A stretch of DNA of 64,000 nucleotides from Dysgonomonas sp. UBA7710 (lineage in GTDB: Bacteria; Bacteroidota; Bacteroidia; Bacteroidales; Dysgonomonadaceae). This document shows positions 42,711 to 50,911 of this stretch, piece by piece. The notes below the pieces were generated by a model that saw only the letters and a program-made list of their open reading frames with translations, was not told the DNA's origin and searched no databases. The stretch is taken from NCBI RefSeq assembly GCF_002482385.1, contig NZ_DLFW01000002.1, positions 62,001-126,000 of the forward strand, written 5' to 3'. Each line of letters starts with the position of its first letter. Position 1 is the stretch's first letter. The position numbers were made by a program, and so were the translations under genes.

Positions 42711-43781
42711 TTACTCTTCAAAATTGATGCGTAACTGGATAGCCTCGCCCCATCCAATTTCGTCTTCATTGTTTTTCAGGCCAAGTCCTATCAATCTTAC
42801 TTTAGGTGATAAATCCACATTTTGCAGGAGTTCAAAGCCGGCTTTATAGAAGGTATCATAGTCCGATATAGTTGTAGCAAAAGTTTTACTTCTTGTAATT
42901 ATTTTAAAGTCAGCATACTTTATTTTTAAAGTTACTGTCCGTGCTTTAAATCTTTTTTTTTCAATATCGTGAAATGCATCACGGGCAACTTCATCCAGGA
43001 TTGTAGACAACTCTTCCAGATTATCAATATCGTGTTCAAAAGTAGTTTCTGAACTTATAGATTTTCTTATACGTTGCGATTCTACCGGGCGGTCGTCTAC
43101 AGCCCTCGCATTTTGGAAATAAATATGTCCTGCTTTACCGAAGACGGCTACTAATTCATTTTCAGAACGTTGTTTCAGATCCCATCCGTTTTTTATACCT
43201 AATTGGTGCATTCGTTTGGCAGTGACTTTACCTACTCCGAAGAATTGTTCGATAGCTAATGTATCAACAAACTGTTCGGCGTTTTTGGGCTTGACTACAA
43301 ATAATCCATTCGGCTTATTCTGGTCTGAAGCTATTTTTGCAAGGAATTTATTGAATGATACTCCGGCAGAAGCTGTTAGCCGGGTGGTTTCTAATATCTT
43401 CTGTTTGATTTCCTGTGCTATCTGTGTTGCAGATGGAATATTTTTATGATTCTCTGTCACATCCAAAAAGGCTTCATCGAGAGACAAGGGTTCAACCAGA
43501 TCGGTGTATTCATGGAATATTTCCATTATCTGCCGGGATACAGACTTATAGACATCGAAACGGGCGGGGACAAATATCAATTGAGGACATTTTCTCAATG
43601 CGGTTTTAGAGGCCATCGCCGAACGCACGCCATACCTCCGGGCTTCGTAACTTGCCGCAGCAACAACTCCCCTCGGTCCCGAATATCCTACAGCCAAAGG
43701 TTTTCCTCTATACTCTTTATTATCGCGTTGTTCGATTGAAGCATAGAAGGCATCCATGTCGATATGGATTATCTTACGCAT
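42711..43781 (-). CDS. dinB: DNA polymerase IV (Y-family)
   Basis: A 356-residue translesion polymerase. Catalytic motifs are intact: IIHIDMDAFYASIEQRDN (about 4-21) with the first metal Asp and the steric-gate region, and PLSLDEAFLDV (about 98-108) with the Asp-Glu pair. The HhH region (IEQFFGVGKVTAKRMHQLGI) and the little-finger domain follow. The C-terminus (IQLRINFEE) has no clear clamp-binding peptide beyond a weak match. It begins 21 bp after the murI stop, in the same direction. Confidence 0.95.
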   Translation of the reverse strand: MRKIIHIDMDAFYASIEQRDNKEYRGKPLAVGYSGPRGVVAAASYEARRYGVRSAMASKTALRKCPQLIFVPARFDVYKSVSRQIMEIFHEYTDLVEPLSLDEAFLDVTENHKNIPSATQIAQEIKQKILETTRLTASAGVSFNKFLAKIASDQNKPNGLFVVKPKNAEQFVDTLAIEQFFGVGKVTAKRMHQLGIKNGWDLKQRSENELVAVFGKAGHIYFQNARAVDDRPVESQRIRKSISSETTFEHDIDNLEELSTILDEVARDAFHDIEKKRFKARTVTLKIKYADFKIITRSKTFATTISDYDTFYKAGFELLQNVDLSPKVRLIGLGLKNNEDEIGWGEAIQLRINFEE

Positions 43782-43802
43782 GCTTAAAGGTAGAAAGTTT
43801 TT

Positions 43803-44630
43803 CTATTCGAGGGTGATCCGGTTTACCTCAATATCTTTATTTAAGAATATTGTCGCCGCCTCTGAAAATTTTTGAGGGGATTCTGTTGTGAAATACTTTG
43901 TTACACCGCCTTTTGTGCATACTTTGTCCATTTCGGGATGGCGATACAGATAATCTTGCAGACTACGGGCAATATATTCGCCTTGGGGTATGGCTGTTAC
44001 ACCATCCGGCAGGAACGACTTTATTTTATCCAAAAGCAAGGGATAGTGAGTGCACCCAAGTATAAGTGTATCTATTTGCGGGTCTTTGGAAAGAATATTG
44101 GAGAGATTCTTTTTGATGAAATAATCCGCGCCTTCATTTTGATATTCTCTGTTTTCAACCAATGGTACCCACATGGGGCACGCTTCACCTGATACTTTAA
44201 TATCCGGGAAAAGTTTATTGATTTCAATAGGATACGATTCGGATTGTATGGTTCCGGTCGTACCTAAAATGCCAACATGCCTGCTTTTGGTTATGGGTCC
44301 TATAATTTCGGCTGTAGGGCGTATAACACCCAATACTCTTCTGTCCGGATCTATATGAGGCAGGTCTTTCTGCTGTATTGTACGCAGAGCCTTTGCTGAT
44401 GCCGTATTGCATGCCAGTATTACCAGATTGCAACCCATATCGAACAGGCTCAGTACGGCCTGTTTCGTGAACTCATATACAACATCGAAAGAACGTGAGC
44501 CGTATGGGGCACGCGAATTATCCCCGAGATAACAATAATCGTATTCAGGCATTAACGATTGTATTTCAGAAAGGATGGTCAATCCTCCGTAGCCTGAATC
44601 AAACACGCCGATAGGTCCAGCTTTAAGCAT
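43803..44630 (-). CDS. murI: Glutamate racemase
   Basis: A 275-residue cofactor-free racemase making D-glutamate for peptidoglycan. The two catalytic cysteines are in VILACNTASA (about 70-79) and LILGCTHYPLL (about 189-199). The N-terminus PIGVFDSGYGGLTIL is typical. In many Bacteroidales it directly follows ompH. Here ompH lies upstream but separated by a 657-bp repeat block. A canonical -7 box 20 bp before the start suggests it now has its own promoter. Confidence 0.95.
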   Translation of the reverse strand: MLKAGPIGVFDSGYGGLTILSEIQSLMPEYDYCYLGDNSRAPYGSRSFDVVYEFTKQAVLSLFDMGCNLVILACNTASAKALRTIQQKDLPHIDPDRRVLGVIRPTAEIIGPITKSRHVGILGTTGTIQSESYPIEINKLFPDIKVSGEACPMWVPLVENREYQNEGADYFIKKNLSNILSKDPQIDTLILGCTHYPLLLDKIKSFLPDGVTAIPQGEYIARSLQDYLYRHPEMDKVCTKGGVTKYFTTESPQKFSEAATIFLNKDIEVNRITLE

Positions 44631-44649
44631 ATATAATGATTTAGTAATT

Positions 44650-44657
44650 CAAAGATA
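44650..44657 (-). promoter_or_regulatory. Candidate -7 box of murI
   Basis: The minus strand reads TATCTTTG, a full TAnnTTTG match, 20 bp before the murI ATG. No exact TTTG occurs at -33. Confidence 0.45.
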
Positions 44658-44659
44658 AA

Positions 44660-45150
44660 AAATAATTAAGAATGAATGATGAATAATTAAGAATCCTTTT
44701 GCCCGTCACTTATGACCATTTGGCTATCAGGAAGAGACTGTCCTCCAATAGCTAAGAAAGTTATATACATATCAGTTAACAGTAAACAGTCATCAGTTAA
44801 CAATTAGGAGCCCTTTATTCTTATTACTCAATACTTACTACTTTGAAAAGGTAACAAAGGTAACATTATTTACAGTCAACAGTTAGCAGTCATCAGTCAA
44901 CATGGTAAGATGTAAAAACTTTGCGTCTTTGCGTGAAACAAAATAGGGCGCCAGCCAACCCGTACTTTGTAACTGCCCGCAGGGCGCAGTAACTTATAAC
45001 TGTTAAAAAGTAACAAAGGTAACACTTTTTTTACTTATTACTTTTTACCCTCATTGTAAATCCCCCTTGGGGGATTTAGGGGGCCATTTCAATACTTCAA
45101 AGAGCTATAAGCTAACAGCTAAAGGCTATTGGCTATATACATAGATAAAC
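44660..45150. repeat. Composite intergenic repeat block D
   Basis: The 657-bp gap between murI and ompH holds no gene. Modules in order: AATTAAGAATGAATGATG-type units, CAGTTAACAGTAAACAG, a TTATTACTCAATACTTAC stretch, GGTAACAAAGGTAACA (44850), TTTGCGTCTTTGCGTGAAAC (about 44920), TGCCCGCAGGGCGCAG (about 44973), a second GGTAAC copy (45008), TCCCCCTTGGGGGATTTAGG (45061) and AACAGCTAAAGGCTAT (about 45113). Minus-strand TACCTTTG boxes at 44855-44862 and 45014-45021 point at murI. Bases 45151-45287 are AT-rich with nothing I can name. Confidence 0.85.
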
Positions 45151-45287
45151 TTCTTCGAAAATATTAATTCTGTGCATTTGCCCTATTTCTCAATACATTT
45201 ATATTATCACTCATCCAACCAGTAGGTACAAAAAAAATACTCCTTTTTACAGAAGCATTTTATTATTATTATTTTGTATATATGTTT

Positions 45288-45806
45288 TTACCTCACGCCC
45301 AGTTTTTGCTTTACCAGATCCGTTGCATTCGTTGCATCGGGGGTAACGAATGCTATCGCCGGATTTGCAAGATCATAGATGCAGACAAAACCCTGTTCTA
45401 TTCCTACCTGATGGATGGCATCTTTGACTTTTTTCCGCAGAGGCGCGATTAGCATTTGTTCCTGATTCAGTATGTCATCCTGCGCCACTTTCATAAAGTT
45501 GTTTATCTGACGTTCCAGTTCATACAACTCCTGCATACGGCGAAGACGTACATTGTCTGCCATCGAGTTCTGATATGAAATAAAATCGGAATACTTTTTG
45601 TTATAATCATTCTGCATTACTTGCAGTTCGTCTTTGTACTTTTTATTCAAATCATTGATTGTATTTGTTGCAGCTACCTTGTCAGGTATTGCTTCCAGAA
45701 GTTCATTTGAATTTACAAAGGCTATTTGTTGCGCAGTCTGGGCAACAGCATTCCCCACAAAGAGGAGTGAAAGGGCAATAATTGATATTAAAATGATTTT
45801 TTTCAT
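45288..45806 (-). CDS. OmpH/Skp-family periplasmic chaperone
   Basis: A 172-residue exported chaperone for outer-membrane proteins. I use the ATG at 45806, directly before the signal peptide (IILISIIALSLLFVGNAVAQ), rather than the one 30 bp upstream. The mature part shows QIAFVNSNELLEAIPD, then a long coiled-coil helix (about 50-110) and the C-terminal strand region of the Skp fold. bamA and a second ompH, often next to it in Bacteroidales, are not here; infB lies upstream. A candidate structured leader RNA precedes the gene. Confidence 0.88.
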   Translation of the reverse strand: MKKIILISIIALSLLFVGNAVAQTAQQIAFVNSNELLEAIPDKVAATNTINDLNKKYKDELQVMQNDYNKKYSDFISYQNSMADNVRLRRMQELYELERQINNFMKVAQDDILNQEQMLIAPLRKKVKDAIHQVGIEQGFVCIYDLANPAIAFVTPDATNATDLVKQKLGVR

Positions 45807-45878
45807 CACGATAATTGCTGTTTTGTAGTAACACAACTTATATAATCTGACGAAGAAACTGATTAACCTTTAAACCTG

Positions 45879-45954
45879 TTGATAGTTGTGTGTTTCGGTG
45901 GCATGGTTAGTACCACCGACTTTCAAGGCAAGATTGCTTGTCAACAACTATCAA
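45879..45954 (-). ncRNA. Candidate structured leader RNA upstream of ompH
   Basis: An 11-bp closing stem (TTGATAGTTGT at 45879-45889 with ACAACTATCAA at 45944-45954) encloses two further hairpins: CGGTGG/CCACCG (45896-45901 with 45913-45918) and CAAG/CTTG plus two pairs (45924-45940). The result is a three-way junction. It lies between the infB stop and the ompH start, about 26-101 nt downstream of the start site predicted from the promoter at 45987. A cis-acting leader or small RNA is inference. I recognise no known family. Confidence 0.5.
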
Positions 45955-45986
45955 TTGGTTTTTCTTAGGTTATTTCATAATGAGTA

Positions 45987-46016
45987 CAAAGATATGTAAT
46001 ATTTTTTAATTACAAT
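45987..46016 (-). promoter_or_regulatory. Candidate ompH promoter
   Basis: The minus strand has TATCTTTG at 45987-45994 and, 18 bp further upstream, ATTG at 46013-46016 (one off the TTTG consensus). It would give a leader of about 170 nt that includes the three-stem structure. It lies at the end of infB. Confidence 0.5.
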
Positions 46017-48910
46017 GTTTTCTTTACCTCTATTTCTTCAAAAGGTTCAATTACGTCACCTATTTTTATATCATTATAATTATGGATGTTCAGTCCGCAC
46101 TCGTATCCGGCGGCAACTTCCTTCACATCGTCTTTGAAACGTTTCAGAGAACCCAGTTCTCCGGAGTAGATTACAATACCATCGCGTATAAGTCGTATTT
46201 TGTTGGCTCTTTTAAGTTTACCTTCTTTAACCATACATCCTGCAACTGTTCCGACTTTTGTAATCTTGAACACTTCGCGTACTTCCACATATCCGGTCAA
46301 AACTTCTTTTATTTCAGGAGAAAGCATACCTTCCATAGCGGATTTGACCTCTTCGATAGCATCGTATATAATAGAATACAAGCGAATTTCAACGCCGTCT
46401 TTTTCCGCTGCCCTGCGGGCTGCCTGTGACGGACGCACCTGGAATCCGATAATAATGGCATCGGAGGCCGCAGCCAGTACAATATCCGATTCGGATATCT
46501 GACCAACGGCTTTATGGATCACATTTACCTGTATTTCTTCAGTCGATAATCTGATAAGGGAATCTGATAGGGCTTCTACCGAACCGTCCACATCACCTTT
46601 AACGATTACATTCAACTGCTGGAAGTTTCCGATAGCGATCCGGCGTCCTATATCGTCGAGTGTAAGTATCTTCTGTGTACGGAGACCTTGTTCGCGCTGC
46701 AACTGCTCACGTTTTGTTGCAATTTCACGTGCTTCCTGTTCTGTTTCCAATACATGGAATATATCCCCGGCTTGTGGAGCGCCGTTCAATCCTAATACCA
46801 GAGCCGGAGCTGCGGGAGCTGCTGTATCTATGCTGGCATTACGTTCATTGAACATTGCTTTTACACGGCCGAAGTATGTTCCTGCAAGAACTATATCTCC
46901 TTTTTTGAGAGTACCGTTTTCGACAAGTACAGTGGACAGGTATCCCCTACCTTTATCGAGGGAAGATTCTATAACCGAACCTGTCGCTCTTCTGTTAGGA
47001 TTTGCTTTCAGGTCAAGTAATTCTGCCTCGAGAAGCACTTTTTCCAATAATTCGTCCACACCTAAGCCTTGTTTTGCTGAAATATCCTGAGACTGGTATT
47101 TTCCACCCCAGTCCTCTACCAGATAATTCATTCCGGCAAGGGTTTCTTTTATCTTTTCAGGGTTTGCACCCGGTTTATCTATTTTGTTTATCGCAAAAAC
47201 AATAGGTACACCTGCTGCAGAAGCATGATTGATTGCCTCTACCGTCTGTGGCATGACATTATCGTCGGCAGCTACAATGATAATCGCGATATCCGTAACT
47301 TTCGCACCACGGGCACGCATCGCCGTAAAGGCTTCGTGTCCGGGAGTATCCAGGAATGTGATCCGGCGTCCCGATTTCAGTTTAACGTTGTATGCTCCGA
47401 TATGCTGGGTGATTCCACCTGCTTCGCCGGCGATAACGTTGGTCTGACGGATGGTGTCGAGTAATGAAGTCTTACCGTGGTCTACGTGTCCCATTACTGT
47501 GACGATTGGTGCGCGAGGTTCCAAATCTTCAGCATTATCTTCCTCTTCGTTGATGGCTTCAACCACTTCTGCACTTACATATTCTGTTTTAAATCCGAAT
47601 TCCTCTGCTACGATATTGATGGTTTCAGCATCCAGACGCTGATTGATGGACACCATGATGCCGATACTCATACAGGTAGAAATAACTTTTACCACCGGCA
47701 CATTCATCATGTTTGCCAAATCATTCGCTGTTACGAATTCTGTGATTTTAAGAGTTTTGCTTTCCTGCTCCTGCATTTCCAGTTCTTCCTGGTATTTTTG
47801 GGAGAAAGCATCACGCTTTTCTTTTCTGTATTTAGCACCTTTATTTTTTCCACCTTTTCCGGTCAGACGGGCTAATGTTTCTTTTATTTGCTTTTGAACG
47901 TCTTCTTCGTTCACAGCCTGCTTAACGATAGGTTTACGCAGATTATGCTTGGTACGGTCGCCGCCACCATGATGCTGGCCACCACCTCCTGCCTGAGGAG
48001 GAACACCTTTTTCAATATCTACTTTACCTCGTTTTATACGGTTGCGTTTTTTCTTAGCGGCATCTTCTGCTTCATCGCTACTTGCTTTCCGTTTTTTTGC
48101 TTCTTCGTCGGTTTCTTTTTTCAACAGACGAACGGTATTTTCTTTTACCTTTTTCTGATCTTGCTGTTCTTTTTCAAGGCGCTCTTTTTTCTTCTCTGCC
48201 TTCGTTTTCTTGGCAGGGCGCGTCTTGTCATTGATTGAGCTAAGGTCAATGGAACCTTTAACCACAATATTCGATTTGATTGTGGTTTTGTTGAGTCTGA
48301 AAATATCGTCCTCTTCTTTTTCTTCTTCAACTACCGGCGGTGTTACAACCGGTGTGGAAACTTTCGGCTCTTCTTCTTTTTCTTCTACTATCAACACAGG
48401 TTCTTCTTTTACTTCTTCTTTTTTAACGACAGGTTCCGGTTCCGGCTCAGGTGTAGGTTCGGGGAGAGGCGTTTCTACCTTTGTTTCAGCAACAGGCTCA
48501 ACGGCGGCTACTTCCGGTTCAGAGACTACTTCTTCTTTTACCTCTGTCTTTTTAGGTCTGTTTAGTGCGTCCAAATCTATTTTATCCACAACTTGTACAT
48601 GTGGTTTGAAAGATTCGGGAACTTCTGTTACAATTTCTTCAGGTTCTTGTCTTTTAGGAGCAACATCCTCTACTTCTTTAGGAGGCTGAACCTCTCTTTC
48701 TCTCTCTTTTTCCCTTTCTTTACGGTTTCGGAGAAGAGCTTCAAGGTCAGCATTATTACCGAATTCTTTCACAAGTAATTCATGTTGTTCACCGTCAACT
48801 TTTGCATTGGGATTCGATTCTACATCAAATCCTTTTTTATGCAGGAATTCAACCAGGCTGTTGATTCCTACATTCAAATCTTTGGATATTTTTATTAATC
48901 TTATAGACAT
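46010..48910 (-). CDS. infB: Translation initiation factor IF-2
   Basis: A 966-residue GTPase that brings initiator tRNA to the ribosome. It has an N-terminal IF2N helix domain (about 1-55), then a long charged linker (about 60-385) full of E, K, P and V, and a second IF2N domain (about 388-440). The G domain follows with G1 GHVDHGKTS (474-482), DTPGHEAF and NKIDKPGANP, then domains II to IV. Length is typical of Bacteroidota, which have long linkers. It forms the conserved rimP-nusA-infB order. Confidence 0.97.
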   Translation of the reverse strand: MSIRLIKISKDLNVGINSLVEFLHKKGFDVESNPNAKVDGEQHELLVKEFGNNADLEALLRNRKEREKEREREVQPPKEVEDVAPKRQEPEEIVTEVPESFKPHVQVVDKIDLDALNRPKKTEVKEEVVSEPEVAAVEPVAETKVETPLPEPTPEPEPEPVVKKEEVKEEPVLIVEEKEEEPKVSTPVVTPPVVEEEKEEDDIFRLNKTTIKSNIVVKGSIDLSSINDKTRPAKKTKAEKKKERLEKEQQDQKKVKENTVRLLKKETDEEAKKRKASSDEAEDAAKKKRNRIKRGKVDIEKGVPPQAGGGGQHHGGGDRTKHNLRKPIVKQAVNEEDVQKQIKETLARLTGKGGKNKGAKYRKEKRDAFSQKYQEELEMQEQESKTLKITEFVTANDLANMMNVPVVKVISTCMSIGIMVSINQRLDAETINIVAEEFGFKTEYVSAEVVEAINEEEDNAEDLEPRAPIVTVMGHVDHGKTSLLDTIRQTNVIAGEAGGITQHIGAYNVKLKSGRRITFLDTPGHEAFTAMRARGAKVTDIAIIIVAADDNVMPQTVEAINHASAAGVPIVFAINKIDKPGANPEKIKETLAGMNYLVEDWGGKYQSQDISAKQGLGVDELLEKVLLEAELLDLKANPNRRATGSVIESSLDKGRGYLSTVLVENGTLKKGDIVLAGTYFGRVKAMFNERNASIDTAAPAAPALVLGLNGAPQAGDIFHVLETEQEAREIATKREQLQREQGLRTQKILTLDDIGRRIAIGNFQQLNVIVKGDVDGSVEALSDSLIRLSTEEIQVNVIHKAVGQISESDIVLAAASDAIIIGFQVRPSQAARRAAEKDGVEIRLYSIIYDAIEEVKSAMEGMLSPEIKEVLTGYVEVREVFKITKVGTVAGCMVKEGKLKRANKIRLIRDGIVIYSGELGSLKRFKDDVKEVAAGYECGLNIHNYNDIKIGDVIEPFEEIEVKKTL

Positions 48911-49033
48911 ATTCTCTTTTTAAATCAAAAAATGGACAGTGAACCCGTAAATATTCTTCTTATTTGCATGAATGGTAAATCTTGCCGGGATGCTCCGAAT
49001 ACAAAAGTATTAAGAAATCAGCGAATAACCAAA

Positions 49034-50296
49034 TCAGGATTTACTTTCATCGTCAAATTCTGCACGCAGAATATCTAATATTTCGTCCACTGTATCTTCT
49101 TCAAGGTCTGCTTCTTGTATAAGCTTATCCCTGTCAGCTGCCAGGACATTCTTGGCAGTAACACAGCCGATTTTCTTCAATTGGTCGATAACCCATCCGT
49201 CAATTTCATCACGGAACTCATCCAGATAGATATCTTCTTCGTCGAAGTCGTCAATATCACGGTATACGTCGATGGTGTAACCTGTGAGCATGCTTGCCAG
49301 CTTGATGTTGAACCCTCCTTTTCCGATAGCCAGGGAAACTTCTTCGGGGCGAAGCAGCACTTCTGCACGTTTCTCTTCCTCATTCAGTTTTACAGAAGTT
49401 ATCTTAGCCGGGCTAAGGGCACGCTGGATGTATAAACTCATGTTAGGCGTATAGTTGATAATATCTATATTTTCGTTACGCAACTCACGAACGATACCAT
49501 GTATACGCGAACCCTTCATCCCTACGCAGGCTCCAACAGGATCAATGCGGTCGTCATATGATTCCACTGCAACTTTTGCTCTTTCACCGGGTATACGGGC
49601 AATGTTCTTTATTGTTATCAATCCGTCGTTTATTTCAGGTACTTCAATCTCAAGCAGTCTTTCAAGGAATACAGGAGATGTACGTGATAAAATAATCTTA
49701 GGGTTATTATTTTTATTATCTACTCTTTCTACCACCGCGCGTACATGTTCGCCTTTGCGGAAGAAATCGCTTGGTATCTGCTCTGTCTTGGGTAAAAGGA
49801 GTTCTTCTTTTTCATCATCGAGAAGTAATATCTCTTTTTTCCATATCTGATATACTTCACCGGATACAATTTCCCCGATTTTTTCTTTATAACGGTTATA
49901 AAGCCCCTCTTTCTGAAGTTCCAGTATCTTCGAAGTCAGGGTCTGGCGCAGGTTCAGGATAGCACGGCGGCCAAAGTCTTCGAAGAAAACTTCGTCGGTT
50001 ACATCCTCGCCCACTTCAAAATCTTCATCTATTTTTCTTGCAGCCGTAAGTGAAATCTGAGTATTCTCATCTTCAAGCTCATCATCTTCCACAATTGTAC
50101 GGTTGCGCCATATTTCAAGGTCTCCTTTATCGGGATTGATGATAACATCATAGTTGTCATTCGACCCGAAGAGTTTTGCTATTACATTGCGGAACGAATC
50201 TTCAAGAACGCTTATCATTGTCATCCTGTCAATATTTTTCAGTTCTTTAAATTCTGAAAAAGTATCGATCATACTAATAACTTCTTTTTTAGCCAT
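49034..50296 (-). CDS. nusA: Transcription termination/antitermination factor NusA
   Basis: A 420-residue RNA polymerase-binding factor that modulates pausing, termination and antitermination. In order: an N-terminal polymerase-binding domain (about 1-130), S1 domain (EIVSGEVYQIWKKEILL, about 145-210), and KH1/KH2 with VGACVGMKGSRIHGIVREL and LAIGKGGFNIKLASMLTG. A short acidic tail with one helix-hairpin-helix-like repeat ends the protein (about 360-415). rimP lies 5 bp upstream and infB 123 bp downstream. Confidence 0.96.
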   Translation of the reverse strand: MAKKEVISMIDTFSEFKELKNIDRMTMISVLEDSFRNVIAKLFGSNDNYDVIINPDKGDLEIWRNRTIVEDDELEDENTQISLTAARKIDEDFEVGEDVTDEVFFEDFGRRAILNLRQTLTSKILELQKEGLYNRYKEKIGEIVSGEVYQIWKKEILLLDDEKEELLLPKTEQIPSDFFRKGEHVRAVVERVDNKNNNPKIILSRTSPVFLERLLEIEVPEINDGLITIKNIARIPGERAKVAVESYDDRIDPVGACVGMKGSRIHGIVRELRNENIDIINYTPNMSLYIQRALSPAKITSVKLNEEEKRAEVLLRPEEVSLAIGKGGFNIKLASMLTGYTIDVYRDIDDFDEEDIYLDEFRDEIDGWVIDQLKKIGCVTAKNVLAADRDKLIQEADLEEDTVDEILDILRAEFDDESKS

Positions 50297-50301
50297 AACA
50301 G

Positions 50302-50769
50302 TTATTTAAATCGTATTAAATATTTTGTATATTTTACTTCGTCATAAGTGAATGAAAGATCTTCTTCCAATGCCACTTTCTTTTTTGCACCTTCCGGCTT
50401 TACCATTTTTGTAATGGTGATAACAAATCCGTTGTTGTCGGAAGTTTTAAGTACGCCGGAAAGTTTCTGTCCTGCTTTTGTAAGTACTTCTACTTCGTTA
50501 CCTTCATTTTTTTTATATTGACGGGGGATTTTGAATGGAGATGTAACACCGGCAGAACCTACTTCCAATTCGAAATCTTCGGCATCTCTGTCTAATCTGG
50601 ATTCTATGTCACGACTGAGCGCAATACAATCATCAATACCGATACTATCATCGCTGTCTATTTCTACAACAATAATATTGCCGGGCCTGACGGTAACATC
50701 AACAAGAAACATCGGTGTCCCCTGTAAAAATTTGTCCGTTACATCTTTTATAAAATCTTTATCTATCAT
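50302..50769 (-). CDS. rimP: Ribosome maturation factor RimP
   Basis: A 155-residue cytoplasmic factor needed for late assembly of the 30S subunit. The N-terminal alpha/beta domain has IVVEIDSDDSIGIDDCIALSRDIE and the conserved DFELEVGSAGVTSPF (about 60-75). A C-terminal SH3-like barrel follows. It is the first gene of the rimP-nusA-infB transcript; the nusA start follows after 5 bp. Confidence 0.94.
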   Translation of the reverse strand: MIDKDFIKDVTDKFLQGTPMFLVDVTVRPGNIIVVEIDSDDSIGIDDCIALSRDIESRLDRDAEDFELEVGSAGVTSPFKIPRQYKKNEGNEVEVLTKAGQKLSGVLKTSDNNGFVITITKMVKPEGAKKKVALEEDLSFTYDEVKYTKYLIRFK

Positions 50770-50788
50770 TTGCTTTTAAGAACAACAA

Positions 50789-50810
50789 AGAGGAAGCCAC
50801 GGCCTCCTCT
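50789..50810 (-). terminator. Probable terminator after relA/spoT
   Basis: A 10-bp stem with one mismatch (AGAGGAAGCC / GGCCTCCTCT) and a 2-nt loop stands about 100 bp past the relA/spoT stop and just before rimP, followed on the minus strand by TTTGTTGTTC. The T run is broken, so it may attenuate rather than stop. Confidence 0.5.
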
Positions 50811-50911
50811 CCCTCTATTTCGATTACAAAAGTAGTGAAAATAATTTTTTATACCAAATTTTGATAATAAATAAGTTAGCATCTTTACTTTTCTTATCTG
50901 GGATGCAATAT

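Noticed and set aside
48210..48689. Ser/Thr/Gly-rich plus-strand frame opposite infB
   Set aside because: The apparent low-complexity protein is the complement of the Glu/Lys/Pro/Val-rich linker of IF-2.
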